Shown here piece after piece: positions 35,580 to 49,100 of a stretch of DNA of 64,000 bases (within the stretch, counting starts at the first letter, position 1; every line of letters begins with the position of its first letter). The position numbers were made by a program, and so were the translations under genes. The notes below the pieces were generated by a model. That model had not been told where the DNA came from. It saw nothing but the letters and a program-made list of their open reading frames with translations, and did no database searches. The stretch lies in NCBI GenBank assembly GCA_000181795.3, contig CM012954.1, forward strand, positions 16,346,635 through 16,410,634, written 5' to 3'. Source of the DNA: Trichinella spiralis (taxonomy: Eukaryota > Nematoda > Enoplea > Trichinellida > Trichinellidae).

Positions 35580-38528
35580 ATGGCATCCCGTACACAGTCA
35601 GCTGAGGCTACTTTGCGTCAGTCATACTATGAGTTAAAAAAAGCTGAGAAAAGTGGCGATTACGAACGTGCATTGAAACTTTGCGACAGAAGTATTATTG
35701 GAAAATTAATTTGACGATTGTTTCAAATTAATTTTATACAATGCTCTACGAACTTTTCAGTTTTGAAGTTGAAGGATGGAACAGATGACGTAGCGTTGTT
35801 TTGCAAAATTGTGTGTTTTATTCAAATGTCAAAATTTGCTGAAGCGAGGAAATTAATTCAGTCGAGTTCTTTGGAAAAAGCGTACAGATTTGCTTTTTTT
35901 TTGTTTTTATATTCTAATTGAAAAAATGTTTCAATTTAGATCACTGATATTTGAAGAGTCATACTGTCTTTATCGTTTGAATATGTTGGAAGAAGCAGCT
36001 TCAATGTTAAAATCCTCTTCACATATGAATATTGTGAGCAAAGAACTTTTGGCTCAAATTGTAAGTTTTCAATTTATCGATTATTTTCTTCTGTGTATTC
36101 ATCATTTATGTAACGTTATTTCGATTTCTACTATTTAATAATTTTAATAAACAATTTTCAACGGCAGTCACTATCTCAAAATAAATTATCAAATAATGCA
36201 GATTGTTTTTATCGATCTGTTTTACAGTAATTTTAGTGTGGCTGTAATGTTTTTTTTGCATTAAGTGTTTAAATGAAATTTTTGACAGTTGATTCAGTTA
36301 TTTATTTGTTTATTTTAGCTTTATCGCTTGGAAAAGCCGGAAGAATCGTACAAATTGTACAAAGAAGTTTTAAGAAACAGCTCTGATGGTTACGATGACG
36401 AAAGGATGGCCAATATCAATGCTGTTATTAGCGAACTTCAGTATCAGAATCCATCGAAACCTCTCGTAATGTTTTTTTTAATTTACGTTTGCAATTTCAA
36501 TGTTTTTTTTGCATTTTAGGAATTAGAAATAAATCCTGATTCTTATGAACATGTTTACAATGAATCTTGCCGACTGATTGCATTGAATGAATACGAAAAA
36601 GCTAAAGAACAACTAATTGTAGCGGAAAGTACATGATTCAATTTTTTCAATATTAATATTGTTTATTAATGATATTTTTGTTATTGTTTTATCCAGATTT
36701 GTGTCGGAATTCTTTAACTGAACAAGATTATACTGAAGATGAAATTGATGAAGAAATATCCATCATTCGGTATGTATTTGTTGTTGTTGTTGCTGTTTCT
36801 TATTTCTATACTTGATGTCATTGTAGTGTGCAGTTGGCGTACTGTCATCAAATGCTTGGTGAAATTGCAAAAGCTGGAAATATATTGAATGAAATTATAA
36901 AGAAAAAGTAATTTTAATTTTGTGATCAATTTTTTATTTTTTTTGGAAAATATGTGAAATTTAGAAATGTATCCATGGTTGTCCAGGCGGTAGCGTCGAA
37001 CAATCTTGTTTGCTTGAAGAAAGACATGAATGTGTTCGAGTTGAGGAAAAGAATGAAATTTTGCACCACTTCTCAGCTAGATCGACAGTTGAACAATCGG
37101 CAAAAGTTGGGAATTTGTTTAAACGGAACGCTTGTATCGCTGCAAACGAACCAAGTGAATTTTTTTTTAATTTGCAATTATTGCACCAAGCGAATGAATG
37201 TATTTTTTTATTTTAATGCTTGCAGTTCGATGCAGTAACAAAATCCATTGAAATGTTGAACAAAACATACGGACGGGATGATTTGGCAATTTTTTGTGAA
37301 ATGGCACTGATGTCAGCCAAAGGTAACGCTGGCCAAGCGGAGAAGAAGCTCGAGGAAATATTTGCTAGCAAGTCTGCAGGCGAATGTTCTCTAGCACTGC
37401 GCCTTGCACAGGCACAGATATTTATTAATCAAGGTGAATATTATTATTTCACTTTTTTTAGCTTATCCTTTGAAAAGATGATGAATTTTTAGAGAAATTT
37501 GAAAAAGCATTCGACCTTCTTACATCACTGGCCGAAAATACGCTTCGTCCGGCTATATTGAGTGTTTTGTTACCGTTGTGCCACATGGTGAACAATAAGC
37601 GGACGGTGAAATTTTTGGAAAGCACTGCAAAACAGTTGTCAGATATGAAATGCGACAAAAAGACGTTGGTGGGATTTTTACAAGAATGCGCTTCTTTCTA
37701 CACGAAAAACAACGACGTGAAAACTGCACTGATTTATTTGAAATGGCTCCACGATGTTCAGCCGGATGACTTGAACGCTTTGGTCAATTTGATCAACGCT
37801 TACATGCTGATCGACGAGCGAAAAGCCGAAGAGTAAGTGTGAGAGAGAGAGTTTATTTATTCAAATTTGATAAATTTACATATTATCATTAGGCTTTCAC
37901 GTACGTTGCCTGATTTTGATGAATTTGTGCGCGATTTGAATGTAAATGCTTTGGAAAATACAAATTGGCTAGCGTTGGGTAGCAAATACGCGGTCAAACG
38001 GGCTACACGTACAGAAACACCCAAACCTGGTACCGCTGCAAACGCACTAATTATTGGAGGCAAAACGCGGAAACGTCGACGAAAAGGTACAAATTTATCC
38101 AATCGTTTATCATTGCTATGAATTATGCATATGGTTTAAATTGATATTTGAAGTGAAATTGCCGAAACATTTCGATCCCAATGTACCTCCGGATCCGGAA
38201 CGTTGGCTTCCAAAGTATGAACGTTCAGGTTATCGTAAGAAGAAAGACAAACGAGCTAAGGATCGGGATATTGGTCGGGGTACGCAAGGAATGATCGGCG
38301 ATGACGTGTATGATAATAATCTTCTTTTTGTTTTGCTTCGGTTAATTTATTACACATGATATCGAAAAGCATTTGGAATTTTTTCCAAATTTTTCTAGCG
38401 AGACGACAAATTTGGAAACGCATGTATCGCCAAAGCAAGCTACCGCACCGCAGGCAATCGGTCCCAGGCAGATGCATCCTGCGCCCCAGAAACCCAAGAA
38501 AAAGAAACGGCCAAACAACAAGTGGTAG
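35580..38528 (+). CDS. srp-72: Signal recognition particle subunit SRP72 (13 exons, 659 aa)
   Basis: Binds SRP68 and 7SL RNA in the signal recognition particle that targets ribosomes to the endoplasmic reticulum. The N-terminal two thirds are TPR-like helical repeats (for example LYRLEKPEESYKLYKEVL, CRLIALNEYEKAKEQL, VVQAVASNNLVCL). The C-terminus carries the RNA-binding motif DPERWLPKYERSGYRKKK followed by KDKRAKDRDIGRGTQG and a lysine-rich tail. Length matches the human protein (671 aa). Exons: 35580-35691, 35761-35881, 35940-36060, 36319-36465, 36520-36628, 36697-36769, 36827-36907, 36965-37154, 37226-37433, 37493-37832, 37893-38086, 38154-38307, 38399-38528, summing to exactly 660 codons. 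The start begins MASRTQSAEATL. It ends 145 bp from the convergent GAS1-like gene. Confidence 0.94.
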
Positions 38529-38673
38529 CTTTTTATTGCTATTCACTTCAGCTTCTAGCTGGTGGTACTTTGTTTATTTTCTGTAAATGCATGAATGGGA
38601 GGGAATGCAAATGTGGATGATTATTCCAAGTAAAAAAGGAAGGCACTGTAAATTGTTGGTTTTGCATGCAAAT
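38529..38673. other. Overlapping convergent 3' UTRs of SRP72 and the GAS1-like gene
   Basis: Only 145 bp separate the two stop codons. The minus-strand AATAAA at 38573-38578 lies close to the SRP72 stop, so the mature transcripts probably overlap. Confidence 0.6.
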
Positions 38674-41600
38674 TTAAATTGACAACAACAATGCTACTAC
38701 AGCAGTGCAGATGATGTACGCGTAATGAGATTTCAAAATAGGTGTTCCAGCAGATGCCGGAAGGTTGTCTTGTATAGTTGCTTGCTTGATTACAGATAAG
38801 ACGAGATCGTTTTGAAAAATGCCATCCTTGATTTGTTTCTTCAGCAAGCGGAGCGGTCGTTTGCATGCCTTGAAAAAATTTTTCATTAATTAATTAATTT
38901 ATTAATTGTTAAAATGCTTTGAAATAGTCAGTAATTCATTCACCTTTTCCGGACCACCAGTCATCCATGATGGAGCGGCGGTAGTTTCATTTTCGAACTT
39001 TGCCCCGTAAAAACGTTCCACTTGTAAAATCACATTTCCCTGAGAACTGAACAGGTGGAAAAAACGGCATCTCAGTTCCTTAAATGATGGATGTTTTTAT
39101 TTTTTCGATTTTATAATTTCCACAAGCAGTTCTAATTTCCGAACCTCATGATCACCGTGCAGACGAAATTCTTGTTGCAACAGATCAATGAGAACGTAAT
39201 AAAATGTGTTCGGCTGATCGAAGCCGTACCGATGTTGAATACTTTGAGGCAAATGTTCAGCAATCCAGCGTACCTCTTCGTCGGCATAGCCGATTAGAAA
39301 ATACAAACCTGAAAAATGAACCGAATCACACAATTCAATTCAATGCATCCAGCGTGTACCTCTGCCGAATTCTACTTCGTGGCGTTTCGGCCGTTCGCAG
39401 ATGAAATCACCGTTGAAGCATGAACACAGGCCACGGTCTGGCAACCACATTGGTGAACCGAAAGCTTATTTTTGTAAAAAAATAATTTATTTGCATATTT
39501 GTAACAACAAGAAAGATTTTTAAATTTTACAATGAGAAATAACAGCTCCTTGACAGGGTGTCTCTTGTAAACATCCCATTTCGTGACATATGGGCTGATG
39601 ATCCATACCACATTCGCAATAAGCGGAACATGGTCTTGTCGGGTGCGTGTAATTCTAAAATTGTTCTTGCATTTAGCAATTTTGCAATGATTGAAAATTA
39701 TTCTTTTACGCGAAACAATTTCGACATTGGCCAGAATATTTGTTTTCCAAATTTGTCCACGTATGTACATTCATCTGAAAATTAATTTACCCTATCAGTT
39801 TTTCTGAAACTGCATTAAATGAACAACTTCAGTGCAGATATTTTACCCTCTTTCGGTGATGGAGTTGTTGTCGCTGAACTGGTTGATAATGATTGAGTAA
39901 AGCTTGTATCATCGAAATATTCGTCGTTTGATGTTGTTGTAAGACTGATTGTCTTTTCTGTAACTGTTGCTGTCGGACCCAATGCTTGGCTCGTAGTTGT
40001 AAACAAATACGGTCTGTAGGTGATGGCCGTGTTTTCTTCTTGAGAATCATTTTTAATTTTCGATGTAGCTTGCATTACTGTAATTTTTACATACGGTAGT
40101 TGAGAAAATGCTGAAAGAAATAAATGATAAAAAAAGAAAAACTGGTTCTAGTATTAAAAATGAATTGTAAAATAACTGTACTCGGGACAAGAGTTGTTGG
40201 AATTTTGTATCTGGAATTGTTTGTTCTACTGCGACCGTTTTGCGAGGTGATCAAGTGAAAATTGGGTATCATGCTGAGGCGAATCTCTTCTACATAAAGG
40301 GAAAACATTAGCATTAAGTTGAAGTGACTTTTGTCATCGATGAAGCCATTGAAGCTGCTAACCGAAACATGGATTGCGAAATGGTAAACTTTCTTGTATA
40401 TCACGACAATTCCGATCGTCGGACATGCAATAGCAGTCGGATTCGAGTGCACTGCCTCGAATTTTGATCAACGCTTGCCGGCAGGCGGCTGCTTGATTAT
40501 TAGTTCTGCATTGTCGTTTCTTCGGATCCCATCGACAAGCTTTGAAATAACGTTTTCCCCAGATTCTGTGAAACGTGTGCAGTGGGTTCAAAATGAAAAA
40601 AATAAAAGCAAAATCAAACCCAACCTGCAAACTGGATCGGTGAAACACTGATCGACCAGTTGCTGGCATTCGATCGCTTGATCCATTGGCACTTGCATCG
40701 CACAAACCGGCAAAAGTAGTCGCTGTAAAGTTATATTAATGTGAAACATTAAGTTTGTTTGTTTTTTTTGAATAATTTAATAAATAAATCAATCAAAATA
40801 TTTAATAACTTGCTGTTGTCGACAGTGAATATCGCTGGCACGACAGCTGCAGAAGAGCATCAATTGTTGCAATTCGTAATTTACATAACGACTGAAACGT
40901 CGCAACGTCGGCACGCAAAGTTCCCGCTCGCAAGGGCTGTTGTTGTGACAGTAAAGTTTAATTTCCGACAAATGCCAATTGCATATACGATCTCTGGCAC
41001 ATTCTTCATACGAAATATTGCACGTACTATCTGAAAATACAGAACAATTGCAAAAATTTGAATAAACGATTTCAATTTATGGAAATAATTTTGACAAATT
41101 ATTCACTGAATCGCAAGTTAATATTTGAAATATTTCTGTTGATTAAATATTAAATCAAAAATGAACAACTGATAACTGTATTACGGATTCTATTCATTTC
41201 ATATATTTAATTGTGTAAAAAATTATATATTTTACCGTAACAAGCAATAAACGTATGAATCGATTGACAAAAGAACGATTGACATGCATTGTTTGAAAAA
41301 ATATGTTCAATAAAAAAATAAATTTAATATTTACATTTATTACAAAATAAATTATAATAAATTTTAAATAAAAATTAAAGTTTTAAACAAATAAATACTT
41401 TATTGCATTTATGTTTACTGAATTTCAATGAAAAATTACAAAAATGACAATTAAAATTTTTTTTCAATTTGAATTTTATATTTTTTGAATTGTAAAAATC
41501 TTCAAATTTACCGTAATTAGGTCATTTAATTAAATACCTGCATTGCACATTTTTAAAAAAACCGGATTGGTGATTTGTTAACTTCATTTCCCGCTGGTTG

Positions 41601-43180
41601 TGCACCCAGTCGCCTTTTCAATTTGACACGTAAGTGGCGTGATGTTTGTCAGTGTTTATGAGTGTTTTTCAAAATTACAACGCAACATTTATTTCTCGTA
41701 AACTTAATAATAGTATGAAAATTTTTATTTATTTAAAAAATTATTTGAATATGAATTTAAAAAAATGTTTTTTTTGTCTTGTAATTTAGCTGCTTGCTAT
41801 TGATTATTCGCCTTACCTATTCGATAAATGACACCTGAACTAGCTTGCACTTCGTTGTCAGAAACGAATTTGGTCGACCTTATCCAAGGCAAGAAGACAA
41901 TGTATCCTTTGTCGGTGCGGTTGTTGTCCAAAATTGCCGCATCCTCTTTCGTCCTGTCCGTCGGTTGATGGTTCGGTTTTTGTTCATTTTCTGTCATTTG
42001 CAAAAAATACGTCGTCTGCCGTTCATTGACATCATCAAAGTCAGGGTCCGTTTCCGTCACTTCCAGTATCGTCCCGTCGCTTAGCTTCTTCAGGTAAGTG
42101 ACTGCACTTGGCACTTTTAATATTTCCTCTCGAATCGCGTTCATTTCGTTGTCATTTGAAATTGCTTTTTCCACATATTTCGCATTCTCCACTTCTTCTG
42201 CAAAATATTGACTGACTAGATAGAGTTCCATTGGTTTGAGATTTTATATAAAACAACAACAACAGCAATTGGTTTACCAATACATTTGTTGTGCGAGATG
42301 ATGAGTTCAATGAGGTGACATTCAGGTCCGTGTTCTTTGTGTTGATCCAGGCAACTACATCTGTACAAACGGGTGCGTTTCAAAGCCGTGTACGCGTCGC
42401 GACATTGTTGTCTGATGAAAAGGAAAAAACAACATTTTATTAATTTATTTCTTCAATTTAAATACAATTATTTCGGGTTTACTTGTTGCTCATGCGACAT
42501 GCAAATTTCTCCATTGGACACATTTGCAAAAATGTTTTCCAAATTTGTCGACATGAACTGTTCTTCAAGCACCAATACAGAGTCGTCGTACAGATCGGCG
42601 TGGTTTGATTGAGCAAATTGGGTTCGTTGATTTGGTGCCAGTTTTGGTCACTTCTACTGAGCTGCAGTTTGTGACGCAGGTGACGCACTTTGTGTTTGTC
42701 CAATTGTTCCCAGATTCTGTAGCAAGGATGGTTGAAAATTGAACGCGAAATTCCCATGCACCGGATATCCACTGGTGAACAACTGCACGGACGGTGAAAT
42801 GGATCACTTTGACGCAGTGCTCGAATTGCCAGTCGACACTGCTCAGCATTGGAGCTCTGACAGGCTTGACAAAGTGAAGCAAGCATGTAGAATTTCAAAC
42901 AGTTTTCAAAACTTTCAAATCACAGCTTACTGTAGTCTTCTTCTGACCAGCGACCACAATATGCACTGTGACTTTCCAAGGCACGCGAACAGAATTCGCT
43001 TTGTTGACACTGATACACGGCATTTGCACAATTGGACGCCGTTGCCGACAATATTTTGCACAACAGTTCTGCAAGCAACAGAAGAAAATAACTGGCCACT
43101 GGTCAACGTTTTGATAATAATTCAAATTTTTTTACACTGGCGAACATTTGTTTACCTTGAAAAAGCCAGAAAATTAGCAT
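38674..43180 (-). CDS. GPI-anchored GDNF-receptor/GAS1-like protein (16 exons, 904 aa)
   Basis: Cell-surface cysteine-rich protein of the GDNF/GAS1 domain family (GFR-alpha, GAS1, insect Gfrl). Signal peptide from exons 1-2, then four GAS1-type domains: YQCQQSEFCSRALESH..C, YWCLKNSSCRQIWKTF..C, EECARDRICNWHLSEIKLYC and QLVDQCFTDPVCRIWGKRYF. Domains 2 and 3 are separated by a 127-residue acidic exon. A Thr/Ser-rich stretch follows, then a further Cys-rich module (CSAYCECGMDHQPIC, GLCSCFNGDFICERP), a helical part, and a hydrophobic end YIICTAVVALLLSI typical of a GPI signal. Exons: 43156-43180, 42931-43068, 42483-42864, 42278-42411, 41817-42197, 40810-41030, 40625-40722, 40390-40565, 40182-40289, 39847-40110, 39710-39774, 39531-39654, 39360-39464, 39145-39308, 38944-39078, 38674-38868. 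The family call is firm; orthology to a named gene is not. AATAAA for this strand is at 38573-38578. Confidence 0.82.
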
Positions 43181-46100
43181 TGCTTTCAGGCGTTGTTGTT
43201 GAATTGTGTGTGATAAATGGAACTTTTCAACTGTTGAACAAAACTGAACAACAGCTTTCTCTTGAATCTGATGGCAGCATTGTTTCACCGCATCGCCGCA
43301 CGCTCAGTCAGTCCACTTTTCAGTCTGCAATTGCAGGACTTTTTTTTATATCTGAAACAAAACACTTACATCAACAGCAAATTTGTCTGGATATGCTATA
43401 AATGCAGTGGAACGAAACTGCAATTCTTTCTACTTGCTTGAACAAGAGAATGTTCTAATGTTGATTGAGATGGGGATTTTTTTTGTATTATTGGTTAGAT
43501 TTAATTGATTCTCAAAGGAGGAGGTATTGCTTGTTTTGATCAGGGAAAAATGCTCATAATGGTTCGGTTCTTGAACTGCTATGTAAATTTTTTTTAATAT
43601 CCAGTTCAAAAAGTCTTTTCCACTTATTAACAAGTTGCTTGCTTACTTTACAACTACGAGAGCGGAACAATAAGTTCATAATTAGTTTGCATGAATTCGA
43701 CAGACTCTGGTGATTAATTTGAAATATTTTAAAAAAGTATCTTACTTCATTTTAGTAAAAAGCCAGTATTTGAATTTCTTTTTCTTTCACGTAATGTTTT
43801 CTTGTATCCCACATTTTATTTGAGAATTGTTAGAAGACGTTCCTCATTTCTGTGACATAAAAAATTTTCTCGTTGGATATTTTTTTTAAATCAAAGTGTG
43901 GAATGGAAATTTAATGAAGCAATATTGATTTTCAAACTATCACCATATAACTGACTGTTCATCAGTAAATACCTTACTTTATTCAAAAATAATTGAAAAT
44001 GGAAAAAATATTTATTTTTATGAATTGCATTGATTTTTCATTTCAATGGTTTTTCTCCTATCAATCAATCGATGTACAACTAATCGAAAATGGGAATTAT
44101 CAAAACAAAAAGCGAAATAGAACACCTGTTTTAACACTGAAGTGAATAATAAGCATCTTGTGTAAATCAATCACGGAAATTTGTGAAAAAAATTAATTTG
44201 CTGGAAACAAATCCTATTTTAACACATTTCAAAATTAATGCAACGTATTTTTGTGATTTTAAGCCAAGTTCTAGGTTGATAATTTAGAATTGTGAAATCA
44301 CGCATTTGTGGCAAGGTTTTTACGCACAATTTTACCAACACAAATGTATGTGATACGGGGAACGGTGAATGTTTTGTTTTGTTTATGTATATAAATTAAT
44401 CTGCAATAATAATTTAGCCCAACATTATTCACTGTTTTGGTATCGGATGTTTGAAGGGATAGGAGTCGAACAGACATGAAATTATTAATATAGAAAAGCA
44501 GTGTTGATAGTCTCTGTTACTTTTAAAACGGGAAGAGGCAGGCTTTGAGAGCAGAACAGAAGTTTCCTGTTTCAAGTGAAATGCGTTGAATGGATAGATC
44601 AGTTTAAAGTATCAATTCAATTTCTCATCTTTTCAAGAGCCAGTGCTATAGTGCGGAATGCGCATTGAGAATGCTAAACTCTGGTTACCTGATGGGGAAA
44701 TTTTAGCATCTCCAAGTTTATTTATTGCAAAGCAAAATATTTTCCTCATTATCATCACCATCATCCATAAGTGGACAATGGATTTACGTTCGCGTAAAGT
44801 TTATAAGCTGGCGTGAAGCTTTTCAACCAAGAGTGAGTTAGTTCCTCTTGCAAAGTGCACGACTCAGTGTGAACGCGGGATATCGATCGTCATTGATTCG
44901 ATTGTTCACAAAATTGCTGTTCGTGAAGTTGCGCATACTTTTGCCTTACTCAAATGTGCCCAGCTGTGTCATTTTGTCAATTTTATTCCACATTGGAAAA
45001 AATATTTTGTATTTTTTTCAACGGCATACACTTCATTTCAAATACAGAAAATAATAATACACTATAATCACATTTATTTCTGTCCTTCAGTACTCCTGTA
45101 TACATGTGGAAGTTATTTTTTCTACAAATCGACAGCTACTCTTTTAGAAAAATATGCATTTTTGGAAATTTTGTTTAAATTCGAACGATACATTCAAATT
45201 ATGAGGTTAGTGGGGTTTGTAAAAATTTGGAAAGTTTGGAAAAAGGTTAAACACTTGGTTAATTTAATTTGAATATATTCTTTTGAAGTAACATAGTATT
45301 GCACCAATTTGAAAAATGTTAGTTAGTTACTTTATGTTCAATATTTTGGGTTAAAACAGATATGCTGAAGAAAATGATTTTGTAATTTATTAGAAATCTA
45401 CTGATGAAGAATAAATTTCCGATAGAACTTCAAGCTGAATATTAATTATAATTTTCATAGATTTCCATTATGAACATTCTCACTGTGATATTGTGATTAT
45501 TGCTTTTGTTTTTGAATTTCAAATTGACGTAATTTCGTAACTTATCACTGTACACCACCTCTTAGAGTTAAAAGCGTTTTCAAAAATTTATTTCTGCTAA
45601 TTTCTATTTTTTTCATGTTCTTTTGTGAATATCACACCAACAGCATTGCTATGCAGAAATTTCTTTATAATAAAAATATATCTGAGAAATTTTCAAAAGG
45701 AAGAAATATATGTAGAGATATTATTTTCATTGACCTTAAGATGGAAGGATAGATTTCAATAATTTACCTACTACTTACGACAGTCCTTTGTTCAGTAGAG
45801 GTGGTAAAATGAGAGATGATGCAGTTATCATTTTTACCAAGAAAGATCCTCAGAGGCCTTGCGTGTTGCGGTTGCTAGTTCAGCTTGGCTACACATTTTC
45901 CAGTTCCAACCAAGTTGCCAGAGTTATTTGGTGGGAGGGGTGGAATTGAAAAGAATCATCAGGCGTACCTGAATAACGCGCAACGCGAGAATGTTATTCC
46001 AAGAATGTGATGCTGATCAGCAAAGAGGACGAACTGCCGCCTCGCGGCTGTCTGCGCTCGTCACTAGCTTTGGCCGAGCGGTAGATTTAACAACGATACA

Positions 46101-49100
46101 CGTCATTATCCATCGCCTGGAGATGTGCTACTTATTTAAAATGTGAACAAAGAAAAAAATAATATTACACATGCTCTCATATGGTTTTTTTTCTTCCCTT
46201 AAAGATGTTACAAATTTGCCATGATGATGCAATAATTCGATGGAAATATCATATTCCACAATAGATGGATATTTGTAATTTGTTGTTAAAATTCAGAAAC
46301 AATTTGTATTATTTATTATTTTTGAGGGAAAGTGATTTTTCTTCTATTAAAGGTTAATTTTGTATTTTTGAATATTTCCACTTTGATATGGAAGTTTGAA
46401 TTCGAAAATAACTTTTATACAAATTGGAGAGGAGAAATCTATCAATGGTGGTGAAATCATTGCTTGTAAAGGTGAGAATTCAATTTGGTTATCCATCAGT
46501 TTTCATTGTGATTTTTTATTTTTGCATTATGTTTCAAACAAAGATAATATTTGAATTAATTTGTAAATCTTTGCCGACTCAGTGGTGTGTCTATTTGTGT
46601 GAAAATAAGTTCGTTCAATGAAAGCTACTTATTCCAAGATATTTTGTTTATTTAACATTTAAACGGCTTGTCTTTATTTATTATTGTTATTCTTATCATT
46701 ATTGTTCATATATTTTACAATTCCTATTAGCAAGTGTTTTTTTGAAAAGATGAAAGGGGTAGAAAAGAAAAGAAAATATTGTTTTATAATGAAAAATGTT
46801 CAACGACAACAACAACAACAACAGCCTTGTTGGTTGATAAAAGAAAATTTTATGCGATTGAATCTTTTGGTTGTATGGAAAACATTCAATAAAATGTATT
46901 GTTATAATTTTTGAATGGTAAATTTATTTGTCAATTTCAGTTCAGCTTTTCATTGTTCATTGTTCCACTGAATGAATAGATTGAGGGTTTTTTTCTCTTT
47001 TCAAAAAATCACTCAATATATATTATGCATACTTGAACGTTGCATGCGGATTTGGCATCGTTGGATCAAAAGTGAACGTTGATTTATTGCTACTAATAAG
47101 TAATTGGCCGTTTGCCATGGCCGTGGAAAAATTATTTGAGGTGAAATTTCAAATCACTCTATTTAATGCACTGGTGGTGGTGATGCAGTTGCAATGACAA
47201 GCGAGTGAAGTTTTTCATGGTGATTTTAAATTTTCAAAAAACAAATGACGATGATGACTTGGTTGAGTTGTATTTGAAGAATTTTTACTTTTCATTTTTT
47301 AAATGGATGCTTTTATCCTCAAGATTGAGATACTTTATTTGTATGAGCAACTTGAAGTTTGCTTTTTCACATATACATATATGGATATGTATGTTGGTTT
47401 TAAAATTAGCAGTAGTTTTTTGTTTCAATTTCACTCCAAACGAATGAAAGATAAAAGAATGGAAATGTGTGTATGCAAGTGATATCGAATGACCAGTCAT
47501 ATGTCTGTAGAAGAACAATAAATTTTGACAAGCGTTGGCTCTAATTTGACATATTGCCATTGGCATTTGGAGCTGAATTTCAATCTTAATCGCAATTTCA
47601 ATGCAGTTTTGAACGGTTCTTATTTTTTATTTTATTTTGATTTTTGAATGCGAACGATTCAAATCACAACACTGCTGCAGTTGTAATAATTTTGTGTTAT
47701 CTAAAAAATGAAAACCCATTTGGCGGGAAAAAGAGAATTTTTCAAATTTCCTTTATTCCAAGCTGAACTCAATTTCTTCTATATTTTTTCTGTTTGTATT
47801 TTTCTGCGAGGGTTCTTAACCTTTTTCTCTTCTTCTTCTTCTTTTTCATGCAGAGGATTAATTTTTAAACAGTTGTTGAGACTGAGAAGTGAAATTTTCT
47901 TCTTTTTTTTTTCTTCTGTTTCAAATTGACAAAAAGCCGGAAATGCTTGCAAGTGGAGGAGGTGTTAATGATTTTCTACTCTGGGCAACAATTACTTTGG
48001 CAGCTAAACTTTGAGCATTTCGAAATCCGATTCAGCTGATGAATGATGCACAACAACTTGGTTCGATGCCGACGGCGGCAAAAGGTTATCAAGCTAAAGC
48101 AGGCTGCCAACAAGCTGCTAAAATGGCATAGGTGTGTGCGTATACGTATGCATTGGATCGATTTTGGACTAGCAATATTAGTAGTAGTTTTGCATAAACG
48201 AACCCGAATTTTTCTTCTTCTTCATATGGATTTTCATTTTTAAAAGATCAAGAATAAAAGAAAAGGATCGATTGGATCAACAACCAACGATCAACTGAAA
48301 ATGCTCTACCTGACTGAATAGCAGCTGCTCTAATGTGAATTTTGCTCAGTTGCTGTCATCATTTATCAAAATACTGTTTTTCAAGGAAACAACGTTCGAT
48401 TTAGGTTTTTCGTGTCCTCCATTATAAAATTCATCAATGTATTTTGTACAGAATAGTTGTTCAGTGATTAGGTGGATGTAGGAATAGATTTGAAGGAATT
48501 GTATTTTTGCTTCAAAAATAGCATGAAATTAAGTAGATTTTCAAACGGATGACTTATTCTTTCGTTTCTTTTTTTCAAAACAAAAGAAAATGCATTCAAA
48601 GAATTAATTGGCCAGTATGCTTTTATCATATTAATGTGTTCACGCGATTGCGAAACAATCAATTGCGCTAAATGTTTGAAACAATTGAGTTGAGGACATT
48701 TATTCGACTGTTGACCGGTGTTAGAACCTTTCAAGTGTACACTAATTAGCTGTTTCGATGATGATCATGTATTTTTTTTCTTTATTACTTATCAAGTATT
48801 ATTTCAATAATTTGTAACATTGTTAACCTTTACAATTGTTGTTAATCAGAATATTTTGTGTTGTGAAAAATAGAATATTGAAATGGAAAAATCAGACGCG
48901 TGTTGCACCACTGATTTGATTAACATATCATTTCAAGGGTTACATTTTTCAATTATTCTTTTAATTTGAAAGCTGTTCAACTTTTCTAGATTTCTTAATC
49001 CATTCTTCAGACTGTGATTTAACTTTTTAATGCAATTAAGTAAATTGAAAAGCACTTTTTCTTTTCGAGCTTTATCGGCGAATTTTGAAAAATATGAAAA

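Noticed and set aside
42739-43401. 220-codon + strand open frame
   Set aside because: Antisense of the first exons of the GAS1-like gene, whose splice sites and cysteine patterns are convincing.
46060-46085. tRNA-like A-box string TTGGCCGAGCGGTA
   Set aside because: No B box, acceptor stem or terminator follows at the right distance, so it is not a functional tRNA.
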